From Stappia taiwanensis (GTDB lineage Bacteria > Pseudomonadota > Alphaproteobacteria > Rhizobiales > Stappiaceae), in contig NZ_BMCR01000002.1 in assembly GCF_014635285.1 (NCBI RefSeq), positions 620,001-684,000 on the forward strand: a stretch of 64,000 nucleotides of DNA, read 5' to 3'. Each line of letters starts with the position of its first letter. Position 1 is the first letter of the stretch. Positions 50,555 through 59,343 of this stretch are shown one piece after another. The notes under the pieces were generated by a model that searched no databases, was not told the DNA's origin, and saw nothing but the letters and a program-made list of their open reading frames with translations. A program made the position numbers and the translations under genes.

Positions 50555-51490
50555 TTACTCCTTCAGCCCGCTGGCGCGGTGCAACATCCAGTCGACGACG
50601 AAATTCACCGCCACGGTCAACAGCGCGATCGCCCCGGCCGGCAGCAGCGGCGTCACATCGCCGAAGGTGATCAGCGTGGCGTTCTCCCGCACCATCGAGC
50701 CCCAGTCCGCCGTCGGCGGCTGCATGCCAAGGCCGAGGAAGGACAGCGCCGAGATCGACAGGAAGACGAAGCAGAACCGCAAGCCGAACTCCGCCACCAG
50801 CGGGGCAGCCGCGTTGGGCAGGATCTCGCGCAGGATCAGGTGATAGAGCCCCTCGCCGCGCAGCCGCGCCGCCTCGATGTAGTCCATCACCACGATGTTC
50901 ATCGCCACTGCCCGCGCCAGCCGGAACACCCGGGTGGAATCGATCAGCGCGATCACCAGGATCATGTTGACCACCGACGTGCCGAGAATGGTCAGCAGCA
51001 GAAGGGCGAAGATCAGCGCCGGGATCGCCATCAGCACATCGACCGTCCGGCTCAGAAACTGGTCGAGCCAGCCGCCGACCACCGCCGCCAGAAGGCCGAG
51101 AAGCGCACCGGCGAAAAAGGCGATGCCGGTGGTGATGAAGGCAACGCCAACCGTATTGCGCGCGCCGTAAAGAAGCCGGGTGAACATGTCCCGGCCGAGA
51201 TTGTCGGTGCCGAGCAGATGCACGCTGTCCCAGGGCAGGAACTGGCCGCCCACCACCTCCCGTTCGCCGAACGGCGCGATCACCGGCGCGAACAGCGCGG
51301 CCAGAAAATAAAGGAGAATAACGAGCAGGCCAAAGCTTGCCGTCAGCGGCGCGGAACGCAAGGTCCGGGCAAGACCCGCCGGCGCCGCCAGCGCCAGAAG
51401 GCCCCGGAACCCGGCGGCAAGCCCCACCGCACAGGCGAAGACCAGCACGAGATAAACTGCGGAAAGCCAGACAGGGGTTGGTCCGTTCAT
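50555..51490 (-). CDS. ABC transporter permease (DppC-like)
   Basis: The 311-residue protein has about six helices, the DppC-type N-terminal helix (LVLVFACAVGLAAGF), the LLGTDNLGRDMFTRLLYGARN segment near residue 105 (quoted as GTDNLGRDMFTRLL) and the EAA loop DYIEAARLRGEG near 200. The start ATG at 51490 has AGGGG upstream; the frame upstream to 51574 overlaps the first permease and is rejected. It forms the pore with the DppB-like permease. Confidence 0.92.
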   Translation of the reverse strand: MNGPTPVWLSAVYLVLVFACAVGLAAGFRGLLALAAPAGLARTLRSAPLTASFGLLVILLYFLAALFAPVIAPFGEREVVGGQFLPWDSVHLLGTDNLGRDMFTRLLYGARNTVGVAFITTGIAFFAGALLGLLAAVVGGWLDQFLSRTVDVLMAIPALIFALLLLTILGTSVVNMILVIALIDSTRVFRLARAVAMNIVVMDYIEAARLRGEGLYHLILREILPNAAAPLVAEFGLRFCFVFLSISALSFLGLGMQPPTADWGSMVRENATLITFGDVTPLLPAGAIALLTVAVNFVVDWMLHRASGLKE

Positions 51491-51503
51491 GATTGCCCCT
51501 CCC

Positions 51504-52457
51504 CTAGCGCTTGTGCACGAGACGCGGGTTCGACAGGGTCGAAAGCACGTCCGCCAGAAGGTTGAGCAGAACATAGGCGCAGGCGAAAATCAGCGCCGCC
51601 GCCTGCACCACGGTGATATCGCGCTTGGAGACGGAATCGACCATCAACTGGCCAAGGCCCGGATAGACGAACACCACCTCCACCACGACCACGCCGGTGA
51701 TCAGATAGGCCAGATTGAGCGCCACCACATTGATGATCGGCGCCAGAGCGTTGGGCAGCGCGTGTTTCAGGATCACCCGGGCCGGCGAGAGCCCCTTCAG
51801 CCGCGCCATTTCGATATAGGGCGAGGCCAACAGGTTGATGATCGCCGCGCGGGTCATGCGCATCATGTGGGCGGTGACCACCAGGGTCAGGGTCAGCGCC
51901 GGCAGGAAGGTGCGATAGAGCTTCTCTCCGAGACCGGCGTCCGGGTCGATGCGGGCAATCGACGGAAAGAAACCGGTCTGGGACAGATAGACGATCAGGA
52001 TGTAGGCGACGAAGAATTCCGGAAAGGAGATCGACGTCAGGGTGACCACGTTGATGGCCCGGTCGAACAGCGAATTGCGGTAGAGCGCGGCGAGGATCCC
52101 GAGCACCAAGGCCAGCGGCACGGCGATCACCGCAGCATAAAGCGCCAGGAACAAGGTGTTGCCGAGCCGGACACCGATCAGATCGGCAATGGGCCGGCCA
52201 TTGGCCAGCGAGGTGCCGAAATCGCCCTGCACGACACCGCCCAGCCAGGTGAGGTATCGCTGATAAGCCGGCAGGTCGAGCCCGAGTTCCCGGCGAAACG
52301 CGGCGACCGTCTCTTCCGTCGCCGACTGACCGAGGATTTCCTGGGCAAGATCGCCGGGCAAGAGTTCCACGGCACCGAAGATCAACAACGAAATGACAAA
52401 AAGGGTCAGGACGCCGAGGCCAAGACGCCTGGCGACCATTTTCCATATGTCGGACAA
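51504..52457 (-). CDS. ABC transporter permease (DppB-like)
   Basis: The 317-residue membrane protein starts MSDIWKMVARRLGLGVLTLFVISLLI, with the typical DppB first helix, the SATEETVAAFRRELGLD linker, six helices and the EAA loop near residue 190-200. The start is a TTG at 52457, supported by GGGGGA six bases upstream; an ATG at 52439 is the alternative. It is the first permease of the operon, separated from the binding-protein gene by a strong hairpin at 52540-52566. Confidence 0.88.
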   Translation of the reverse strand: MSDIWKMVARRLGLGVLTLFVISLLIFGAVELLPGDLAQEILGQSATEETVAAFRRELGLDLPAYQRYLTWLGGVVQGDFGTSLANGRPIADLIGVRLGNTLFLALYAAVIAVPLALVLGILAALYRNSLFDRAINVVTLTSISFPEFFVAYILIVYLSQTGFFPSIARIDPDAGLGEKLYRTFLPALTLTLVVTAHMMRMTRAAIINLLASPYIEMARLKGLSPARVILKHALPNALAPIINVVALNLAYLITGVVVVEVVFVYPGLGQLMVDSVSKRDITVVQAAALIFACAYVLLNLLADVLSTLSNPRLVHKR

Positions 52458-52539
52458 GATATGTCCCCCAGCCCCGTTCTTCTGTGTTTTCGCCGGAAAC
52501 CGGGGCTGTTTCCGGCGCTGGATGACGGATCGCGAAAGC

Positions 52540-52566
52540 CCGGCCCCGGCAGGATGCCGGGGCCGG
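52540..52566 (-). promoter_or_regulatory. Hairpin after the peptide-binding-protein gene
   Basis: CCGGCCCCGGC pairs perfectly (11 bp) with GCCGGGGCCGG around AGGAT, in the 115-bp gap between the binding-protein stop and the first permease. No T-run follows on the minus strand. As with the other ABC operon in this window, it probably stabilises the binding-protein transcript or attenuates read-through. Confidence 0.6.
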
Positions 52567-52572
52567 TGAAAC

Positions 52573-54153
52573 TCAGGCGAACCACCAGCGTTCGATGGCG
52601 CGGAAGCCGTCCAGCGTCCACTGGGGCCCCACGGTCTCCGGTGTCATGATCTTGTCGTTGTGCGCCATCACGTAGCTGGCGAACATCGGGATCACCGCGC
52701 CGCCATCGTTGGCAACCAGCCCCTGCATTTCCTCGTACATGGCCCGGCGCTTGGCGTCGTCGAGCTCCGAACGGGCCTCGACCAGCAGCTTGTTGAAGCG
52801 CTCGTTCTCCCAGAAGGTGTCGTTCCAGGCGACGCCCGAGGCATAGGCGGTGGTGAACATCCAGTCCTCGGTCGGCCGGCCTCCCCAGTAGACCGCGCTC
52901 CAGGGCTTCTTCATCCAGACATTCGACCAGTAGCCGTCGTTCGGCTCGCGCACCACGTTGATGGTAATGCCGGCCTTCGCCGCGCGCTCCGCGTAGAGCA
53001 CCGCCGCATCGACCGCGCCGGAATAGGCCGCATCCGCCGCCGAAAGCGAGACCTCCAGGCTGTCGAGCCCGGCCTGCTTCAGGTAGTGCTTCGCCTTGTC
53101 CGGATCATAGACATGCTGCTCCAGATCGGCCGCGTGGTAGCGGTTGGAGCGGCTGATCGGATGATCGTTGCCGATCTCGCCGTAGCCGTTCAGCACCTTG
53201 TCGACCAGTTCCTGCCGGTCGATGGCGTATTTCAGCGCCATGCGCACGTTGTTGTCCTTGAACGGAGCAACGCGGGTGTCCATGGCGAAGGTGTAATGCT
53301 GGGTGCCGGTGGTCGCCAGGATCTTGATGCCCGGCGCCCGCTTCAGGAGATGGGCGGTGTTGGTGTCGACCCGGTCGATCACGTCGACCTCCCCGGTGAC
53401 CAGCGCGTTCTGCCGCGCCGCCGGGTCGATCACTGTCAGCATCTCCACCCCGTCGAAATGCGCCCGGTCGCTTTTCCAGTAGTTCGGATTGCGGGTCATG
53501 CTGGCGCGCACGCCCGGCTCGTAGGACTGCACCACATAGGCGCCGCAGCCGTCGCCGGACTTGGTGTCGATCTTGCCGCCGGCCGAGGGCAGGATCGCCA
53601 GGTGATAGTCGGACAGGATGAAGGGGAAGTCCGAGTTGCCGGCGTCGAGGGTGATCACCACCGTGTCGTCACCGTCGGAACGCATCTCCTTGATCGCCGC
53701 CACAATCGGCTTGGCCGCCGACTTGGTGTCCTCGCCGCGGTGATGGTTCAGTGAGGCGATCACGTCTTCCGCCGTCACTGCCTTGCCGCTGTGGAAGGTC
53801 ACCCCCTTGCGCAGCTTGAACGTCCAGACCTTGGCGTCGGGCGACACATCCCAGCTCTCCGCGACCTCGCCAATCAGCGAGCCGTCAGCGGCGATTTCCG
53901 TGAGATATCCGTTTCGCGCCGTGGCGAAGACCTGAACGAACGCCTGATCCCAGGTGGCCGGATCATAGCTGTCGGAGGTGCTGCCATGGCCCATGGCGAG
54001 CCGCATGGTTCCGCCCTTTTTCGGCGCCGCGCGGGCGCTGCCAAGGCCGAGCGATCCCATCAGGGCCGCGCCGCCAAGGGCCCCTGCCCCCTGCAGCATC
54101 CCGCGCCGCGAGAGCGACAGGAAACCATCCTTCGTCGTCGGTGTCTTTGTCAT
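52573..54153 (-). CDS. Periplasmic substrate-binding protein, family 5 (DppA/opine type)
   Basis: The 526-residue protein has a Tat-type signal: SRRGML at residues 15-20 followed by GAGALGGAALMGSLGLGSARA. The mature part is a family-5 solute-binding protein (LRKGVTFHSGKAVTAEDVI; ALKYAIDRQELVDKVLNGYG; GGRPTEDWMFTTAYASG). ATG at 54153 follows AAGGGGA. It should deliver a peptide, opine or quaternary amine to the DppBC-like permeases. The neighbouring carnitine-catabolism genes make carnitine or a carnitine-like amine a reasonable ligand, but this is context only. Confidence 0.92.
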   Translation of the reverse strand: MTKTPTTKDGFLSLSRRGMLQGAGALGGAALMGSLGLGSARAAPKKGGTMRLAMGHGSTSDSYDPATWDQAFVQVFATARNGYLTEIAADGSLIGEVAESWDVSPDAKVWTFKLRKGVTFHSGKAVTAEDVIASLNHHRGEDTKSAAKPIVAAIKEMRSDGDDTVVITLDAGNSDFPFILSDYHLAILPSAGGKIDTKSGDGCGAYVVQSYEPGVRASMTRNPNYWKSDRAHFDGVEMLTVIDPAARQNALVTGEVDVIDRVDTNTAHLLKRAPGIKILATTGTQHYTFAMDTRVAPFKDNNVRMALKYAIDRQELVDKVLNGYGEIGNDHPISRSNRYHAADLEQHVYDPDKAKHYLKQAGLDSLEVSLSAADAAYSGAVDAAVLYAERAAKAGITINVVREPNDGYWSNVWMKKPWSAVYWGGRPTEDWMFTTAYASGVAWNDTFWENERFNKLLVEARSELDDAKRRAMYEEMQGLVANDGGAVIPMFASYVMAHNDKIMTPETVGPQWTLDGFRAIERWWFA

Positions 54154-54313
54154 GTCTTTCCCCTTTGTTGTTCTGTTTGTTCGCCGGCGCGGAAAAACGC
54201 CGACCGGCCGTTCGGCCGCATCGGGTGAGGGACAAGCCCTCACGGATCATGCACCGGTTCGCGCCCTGGTCAGGTGTCTGCAAACCTAGCTCTATCTGGC
54301 GTTGTCGCCAAAT

Positions 54314-55290
54314 CTAGGGTTCCGCACCGGTCCGGCGCCGGGCGAGCAAGCGGTCATGCCGGTTGAGCAGGGCACCGGCCGCCGCGTCCTGCCCCTTCAG
54401 CGCCTGCAGCATGGCAACAAGATTGTCGTCTCGGGTGCGTTCCAGCTCACGGATCGAAACGCCCACCGCCTGATCATCGGACTGACTGGCGATCGTCTCC
54501 ACCAGGTCCTCGGTCAGTTCCGGAACATCGGTCAGCCGGCTCCAGGGCCAGGCGAGACATGGTCCGAACTGGGCGAGGAAATGACGCATCCCCGCTTCCC
54601 CGCCGGCGATCCGGTAGGTCTCGAACAGGCCCATCTGCGCCCAGCGCAGGCCGAACCCGTAGCGGATTGCATCGTCGATCTCCCCGGTGGTGGCGACCCC
54701 GTCCCGCACCAGCCAGAGCGCCTCGCGCCAGACCGCCTCCAGCAGCCGGTCGGCGATATGCGCATCGATCTCCTTGCGCACCTGCAAGGGGTACATGCCG
54801 AGCCCGGTCAGTGTCCGCCGTGCCCGGTCTTCTCCGAGGCGACGACTTCGACGAGCGGCAGCAGGTAGACCGGGTTGAACGGATGGGCGACCAGCACCGC
54901 CTCCGGACGCGGCGCGCCCTGCTGCAGCGCCGTCGGCGTGAAGCCGGAAGTGGAAGAGCCGAGGATCGCACCCGCCGGCATATGCGCCTGAACCTCGCCG
55001 ATCACCCGGTGCTTGAGCTCGATCTGCTCGGGCACCGATTCCTGCACCCAGTCCGCCGCCGCCACCGCCTCGGCGATACTTGCGCAATGGGTCAGCCGCC
55101 CTTCTTGCGGCAGCGCCTCCTCATGCAGGCGCGGATAGGCGCGGCGGGCATTGGCCAGCACATCGGCGACCTTGCGCATGGCCTCAGGATCCGGATCGAC
55201 CAGATTGACATCCCAGCCATTCAGCAGGAAGCGCGCCGCCCAGCCGCCGCCGATGACGCCGCCGCCAATGATTGCCGCCGTGCCGGTCAT
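54314..55290 (-). pseudogene. Carnitine dehydrogenase gene, interrupted by a frameshift
   Basis: The 3-hydroxyacyl-CoA-dehydrogenase-like enzyme that oxidises L-carnitine to dehydrocarnitine is split between two frames. From 55290 the first frame gives the NAD-binding part (GGGVIGGGWAARFLLNGWDV; SSTSGFTPTALQQG; AHPFNPVYLLPLVEVVASEKT) and stops at 54808. The second frame resumes from about 54830 with ARRTLTGLGMYPLQVRKEIDAH and continues through LRWAQMGLFETYRIAGGEAG to 54314. Homologues have about six more residues at the junction, so about 3n+1 bases are missing. All else is intact and codon use is good, so it is a recent mutation or a sequencing error. Its start overlaps the BKACE stop by four bases. 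Confidence 0.88.
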
Positions 55291-56195
55291 CGCGGCGCCC
55301 GCTTGGTCAGCGACAGGCGCTCGCGCACCTCCTGCGGCCCGATCACCCGTGCGCCCAGCGCCTCGACGATGGTCACCGCCCGCGCCACCAGCGCCTCGTT
55401 GCTGGCAAGCTCGCCGCGCGAAAGCCAGAGATTGTCCTCCAGCCCGACCCGCACATTGCCGCCGGCCAGCACCGAGGCGGCCACATAGGGCATTTCGTTT
55501 CGGCCGATGGAAAACGCCGACCAGTGCCAGTCCGGCGGGACATTGTTGACCATCGCCATGAAGGTGTTGAGGTCGTCCGGCGCGCCCCAGGGAATGCCCA
55601 TGCACAGCTGCACCAGCGCCGGGCTGTCCAGAACGCCCTCGTCGACCAACTTGCGCGCCAGCCACAGATGGCCGGTGTCGAAGGCCTCGATCTCCGGGCG
55701 TACCCCCAGTTCGGTGATCATCCGCCCCATCGCCTGCAACATGCCGGGCGTGTTGGTCATGACGTAATCGGCTTCGGCGAAATTCATCGTGCCGCAATCG
55801 AGGGTGCAGATCTCCGGCAGGCAGTCGGCCACATGGGCAAGGCGCGCGCTGGCGCCGATCATGTCCGTGCCCGCCTGCAGGGGCAGCGGATCCTCCGGGG
55901 TGCCGAAGACCAGATCGCCGCCCATGCCCGCGGTCAGGTTCAGAACCACATCGGTTTCTGATGCCCGAATGCGCTCGGTCACCTCCCGGTAAAGCTCAGG
56001 TTTCCGCGACGGCGCGCCAGTCTCAGGATCGCGCACATGGCAATGCACCACGGCGGCCCCCGCCCGCGCCGCGGCAATGGCGCTGTCGGCGATTTCCCTG
56101 GGGGTGCGCGGAACATGCGGGCTGCGGTCTTGCGTGCTTCCCGAGCCGGTCACGGCACAGGTGATGAAGACCTCCCGATTCATGTTCAGCGGCAT
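55287..56195 (-). CDS. Beta-keto acid cleavage enzyme (BKACE/DUF849), dehydrocarnitine-type
   Basis: The 302-residue protein has the zinc site HCHVRD at 51-56 and the conserved Glu in VGLEDNLW near 254, plus the TIM-barrel strands of the Kce/BKACE family. These enzymes split a beta-keto acid with acetyl-CoA; together with an adjacent carnitine dehydrogenase, the substrate is most likely dehydrocarnitine, giving betainyl-CoA and acetoacetate. GGAG eight bases before the ATG at 56195 supports the start. It is divergent from the GlxA-type regulator and overlaps the carnitine dehydrogenase by four bases. Confidence 0.88.
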   Translation of the reverse strand: MPLNMNREVFITCAVTGSGSTQDRSPHVPRTPREIADSAIAAARAGAAVVHCHVRDPETGAPSRKPELYREVTERIRASETDVVLNLTAGMGGDLVFGTPEDPLPLQAGTDMIGASARLAHVADCLPEICTLDCGTMNFAEADYVMTNTPGMLQAMGRMITELGVRPEIEAFDTGHLWLARKLVDEGVLDSPALVQLCMGIPWGAPDDLNTFMAMVNNVPPDWHWSAFSIGRNEMPYVAASVLAGGNVRVGLEDNLWLSRGELASNEALVARAVTIVEALGARVIGPQEVRERLSLTKRAPR

Positions 56196-56276
56196 CGCGT
56201 ACTCCAGGTTGCTCGTGACGGTGGCCGGATGATACCCATGCGGGCAATCGTGATCCTGCAGTTCCGGAACCCATTC

Positions 56277-57254
56277 ATGCCGAATTGGCTGAAGCCCCGC
56301 TCGCGCCCCCGATCCGTCGGCATCCTGCTGTTCGACGGCTTCTCGAACCATTGCCTTGCCAACGCCGTCGAACCCTTGCGCGCGGCCAACGGATTGGCCG
56401 GTACGCCGCTCTACCAATGGCGGTTCCTGACCCTCGACGGCGCGCCCGCCATCTCCTCCAGCGGGTTGCCGGTTTCCCCCACCGGCCCGCTCTCCGACGA
56501 CATCGGCGGCGATCTCCTGATGGTGATCTGCGGCTATGATCACCAGACCCACGCCACACCCGCCTGCTGCGATGCCTTGCGCGCCGCCGCCCACCGCTTC
56601 GACAAGCTGGCCGGGTTCGACACCGGAAGCTGGCTGCTGGCCGAAGCCGGTCTTCTGGAAGGGCGCAGCGCGACGGTCCACTGGCAGGAGCTGCAGAGCT
56701 TTGCCGAGCGCTTCACCGAGGTGCGGGTCCGCCGCCGGCGCTATGTGATGGATGGTGACCGGCTGAGCTGCGGCGGCGCCATGACCGCCTTCGACCTGAT
56801 GGCCCGGCTGATCGGCGACCAGCACGGCGAGGCCTTGCGGCTGGAGGTCGCCTGGCTGTTGATGCACGAAACCGTGCCCTTGCGCGATGAAACCATCGGC
56901 AGCGTCGGCCGCAGCGAGGCCGTCCGCCAGGCGGTGGAGATCATGCGCGGGGCGTTGGAGGTACCGGTATCGGTGGAGGAGATCGCCGAAAGGGTCGGCC
57001 TGACCCGGCGCCGACTTCAGGATCTGTTCAACGAGGAACTGGGCACCTCGCCGGCCCGGGTCTACCGGCGCATCCGCCTTCTGACCGCCCGCAACCTTGC
57101 CACCGACACCCGGCTGTCAATCGCTGAAATCGCCCTGCGCAGCGGCTATGCCGACCCAAGCGCCATGACCCGTGCCTTCACCGCCGAATTCGGCGAAACC
57201 CCCTCCGCCTTGCGGCGGGTGAGGCCTGACCGCAGCGTCAGGGCGACGGCGTAA
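56277..57254 (+). CDS. GlxA/CdhR-type AraC-family regulator
   Basis: The protein (325 residues from 56277) has an N-terminal DJ-1/PfpI-like domain (SVGILLFDGFSNHCLANAVEPLRAANGL) and a C-terminal double helix-turn-helix (VEEIAERVGLTRRRLQDLFN; IAEIALRSGYADPSAMTRAFT). Such regulators, for example CdhR, activate carnitine or betaine catabolic genes. It is divergent from the BKACE-dehydrogenase operon. Alternative ATGs at 56229 and 56238 would add residues without homologous sequence; 56277 opens the conserved domain. Confidence 0.88.
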   Translation: MPNWLKPRSRPRSVGILLFDGFSNHCLANAVEPLRAANGLAGTPLYQWRFLTLDGAPAISSSGLPVSPTGPLSDDIGGDLLMVICGYDHQTHATPACCDALRAAAHRFDKLAGFDTGSWLLAEAGLLEGRSATVHWQELQSFAERFTEVRVRRRRYVMDGDRLSCGGAMTAFDLMARLIGDQHGEALRLEVAWLLMHETVPLRDETIGSVGRSEAVRQAVEIMRGALEVPVSVEEIAERVGLTRRRLQDLFNEELGTSPARVYRRIRLLTARNLATDTRLSIAEIALRSGYADPSAMTRAFTAEFGETPSALRRVRPDRSVRATA

Positions 57255-57269
57255 GCCACCCCCGGCGGC

Positions 57270-58199
57270 CTACAGGCATGACGCCGCAAGCCCCGCCGCG
57301 ACCAATCCCGGCAACAGGTAGAACAGCACCACCCGGACCCAGTCGTTCAGCGGATAGGCCGGCCGGTCGAGCAGCCAGGACAGGCTGTTCTCGATGCTGT
57401 TGATCAGATAGCTGCCGCGATCACGGCCGCGCACCGGCAGGCGCGGCAGGTTGCGCATCCACGGCATCATGTCGAGCAGACGGTTCGAGCAGATCCGGTT
57501 TTCGGCGGGAAAATGCAGGAAATACGGCGCCGCACCCGTCCGGCGGTGGCGAAGCACTCCCTCGCGGACCTCAAAGAGCCGGGTTTCCAGCCCCGCCTGA
57601 CAAGCGGAGGTGGCGAAAATCTCCTGATCGTAGTCGAGCGCCGCCCGCCCCGTATGCGCCAGGAACCAGGCGTGCAGCACGGTATGTGCGCAATCGACCG
57701 GAATGTCTGTGTCGAGCTCGTCCAGCATCCGGCGCAGCGCGCCCGCCCGGCCGATCATCGCCCCGGCATTGAGAAACCGGTACATGCCGCTCTTGCCGCC
57801 GGCCGGCGGATAGCGCCGGGAAACGCCCCAGCCCCCCGGCAACCGATAGGTAAACCCCGGCTCGCAGGCAAAGACGATCGGCGCGCCGAACCGTTCGAAA
57901 TCCTCGGTCAGCCCGGCGGGATCGCGCAGCAGCACGACATTGGCGGCATCGGTGAACAGCACGATCTCGTCGGCCCCGCGCGTGACCAGATGGTCCCGCA
58001 GCCGCATCAACCGCTGGATCTGTCCCGGGACGGGGTCGCTTCGGCCCAGCACCAGGAGCCCCGCGCCGAACAGCGCGCAGGACGCCTCGTAGCGGCTGAG
58101 GCCGGGGCTCGGCCGCGGCGCCTGAGTGATGAAACTGGGGCGCGGCACGGCGCGCGCGCCCGCATGCTCAGTGCGGATGGTGCACCTCCCCGACGGCAC
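57270..58199 (-). CDS. PLOD-like glycosyltransferase
   Basis: The 309-residue protein matches the glycosyltransferase domain of procollagen-lysine hydroxylases (PLOD/GT25-like): VLFTDAANVVLLRDP at 80-94 (metal-binding acidic site), FLNAGAMIGRAGALRRML from 142 and LDYDQEIFAT at 188-197. The C-terminus has a hydrophobic segment (LPGLVAAGLAASCL), so it may be membrane-associated. Acceptor unknown, but likely a cell-surface or protein glycan. The start is not firm: the first GTG at 58199 lacks a ribosome site; a GTG at 58148 is an alternative. It stands between the carnitine regulator and the second BKACE gene and probably does not belong functionally with them. Confidence 0.78.
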   Translation of the reverse strand: MPSGRCTIRTEHAGARAVPRPSFITQAPRPSPGLSRYEASCALFGAGLLVLGRSDPVPGQIQRLMRLRDHLVTRGADEIVLFTDAANVVLLRDPAGLTEDFERFGAPIVFACEPGFTYRLPGGWGVSRRYPPAGGKSGMYRFLNAGAMIGRAGALRRMLDELDTDIPVDCAHTVLHAWFLAHTGRAALDYDQEIFATSACQAGLETRLFEVREGVLRHRRTGAAPYFLHFPAENRICSNRLLDMMPWMRNLPRLPVRGRDRGSYLINSIENSLSWLLDRPAYPLNDWVRVVLFYLLPGLVAAGLAASCL

Positions 58200-58232
58200 T
58201 TTCGGTACGAACGGGCTGCGAGGGCGGGGGCG

Positions 58233-59069
58233 TTATGCCGCCGCCGGTCGCAGATCAAGGATCTGGCGTGCCTGTGCCGGTGTGGCGACGGGCCGCTCGT
58301 ACTTCTCGCAAAGCGCCACCGCGCGCGCCACCAGCGCCGCGTTCGACGGGGCCAGCGTGTTCTTGTCGAGACGCACGTTGTCCTCAAGGCCGGTGCGGGT
58401 GTGACCGCCAGCGGCAATGCACCATTCATTGACCTCAAGCTGATGCCGCCCGACCCCGGCCGCGCACCAGCTCGCCTCCGGCGCCAGCCGCTTGAGGGTG
58501 CGAATGTAGAAGTCGAACACCTCCCGGTCCGCCGGCATGGCGTTCTTCACGCCCATCACGAACTGGACGTAAAGCTTGCCGGGAATGCGTCCGTCCCGGT
58601 TCAGCGCCACTGCCTGGAAGATATGCGACAGATCGAAAGCCTCGATCTCCGGCTTGACCTCGTAGCTGCGCATCTCGCTGGCGAGCCAGTCGACCAGATC
58701 GGGCGGATTCTCATAGACGCGAGTGGGGAAGTTATTCGACCCGACCGACAGGGAGGCCATGTCCGGCGCCAGCGACAGCATGCCGCCGCGCGTCTTGCCC
58801 GCACCCGAACGCCCGCCGGTCGACAGCTGGATGATCATGCCGGGGCAATGGGTCTTCAGCCCCTCCACCAACCGGGCGAAGCGCTCCGGATCGGAGGTCG
58901 GCGTGCCATCCTCCTCCCGCACATGGCAATGGGCGATGCTGGCACCGGCCTCGAAGGCCGCCTGGGTGCTCTCGATCTGCTCGGAAACCGTGATCGGCAC
59001 CGCCGGATTGTCGGATTTCTGCGGAACGGATCCGGTGATGGCAACGCAGATGATACAGGGTTCGGACAT
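58233..59069 (-). CDS. Second beta-keto acid cleavage enzyme (BKACE/DUF849)
   Basis: The 278-residue protein has HCHVRE at 47-52 and the Glu of TGLEDNVR near 243, with full BKACE strands (IQLSTGGRSG; PEIEAFDLSH; VGRHQLEVNEW). It is clearly related to the BKACE at 55287-56195 but not close, so it may act on another beta-keto acid. GAGG lies upstream of the ATG at 59069. It lies on the same strand as the glycosyltransferase, with a 33-bp gap, and about 270 bp from the GGDEF-EAL gene. Confidence 0.86.
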   Translation of the reverse strand: MSEPCIICVAITGSVPQKSDNPAVPITVSEQIESTQAAFEAGASIAHCHVREEDGTPTSDPERFARLVEGLKTHCPGMIIQLSTGGRSGAGKTRGGMLSLAPDMASLSVGSNNFPTRVYENPPDLVDWLASEMRSYEVKPEIEAFDLSHIFQAVALNRDGRIPGKLYVQFVMGVKNAMPADREVFDFYIRTLKRLAPEASWCAAGVGRHQLEVNEWCIAAGGHTRTGLEDNVRLDKNTLAPSNAALVARAVALCEKYERPVATPAQARQILDLRPAAA

Positions 59070-59343
59070 GTCCGCCGGCCTCTTTTCTTCAAAGATCCCT
59101 AAAAGGGGCGAGACGCCCCGGATCGACAGCACCGCGTGAAGCGGTCCCCCGATCGGCACCGGTCCCTCCCCGCAATGCACGCCAAACCTCTATCAGCTTC
59201 ACTTGGCCACGGCAATTCCGGCATATGCATGCAATGGGGTATTCATCACAATATCAGACAGTTACCTGAAGGAAATCGCAAATACCGTAACGTCAGAAAA
59301 CTCAAGCCCAACCGCGCGCGGCCCAGCTTTCACCCCCTCCGGA
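59070..59343. other. Intergenic region between GGDEF-EAL gene and BKACE
   Basis: About 275 bp. On the plus strand short frames can be read through 59203-59340 but their codon use and lack of homology do not support coding. No terminator with a T-run is seen. Confidence 0.45.
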
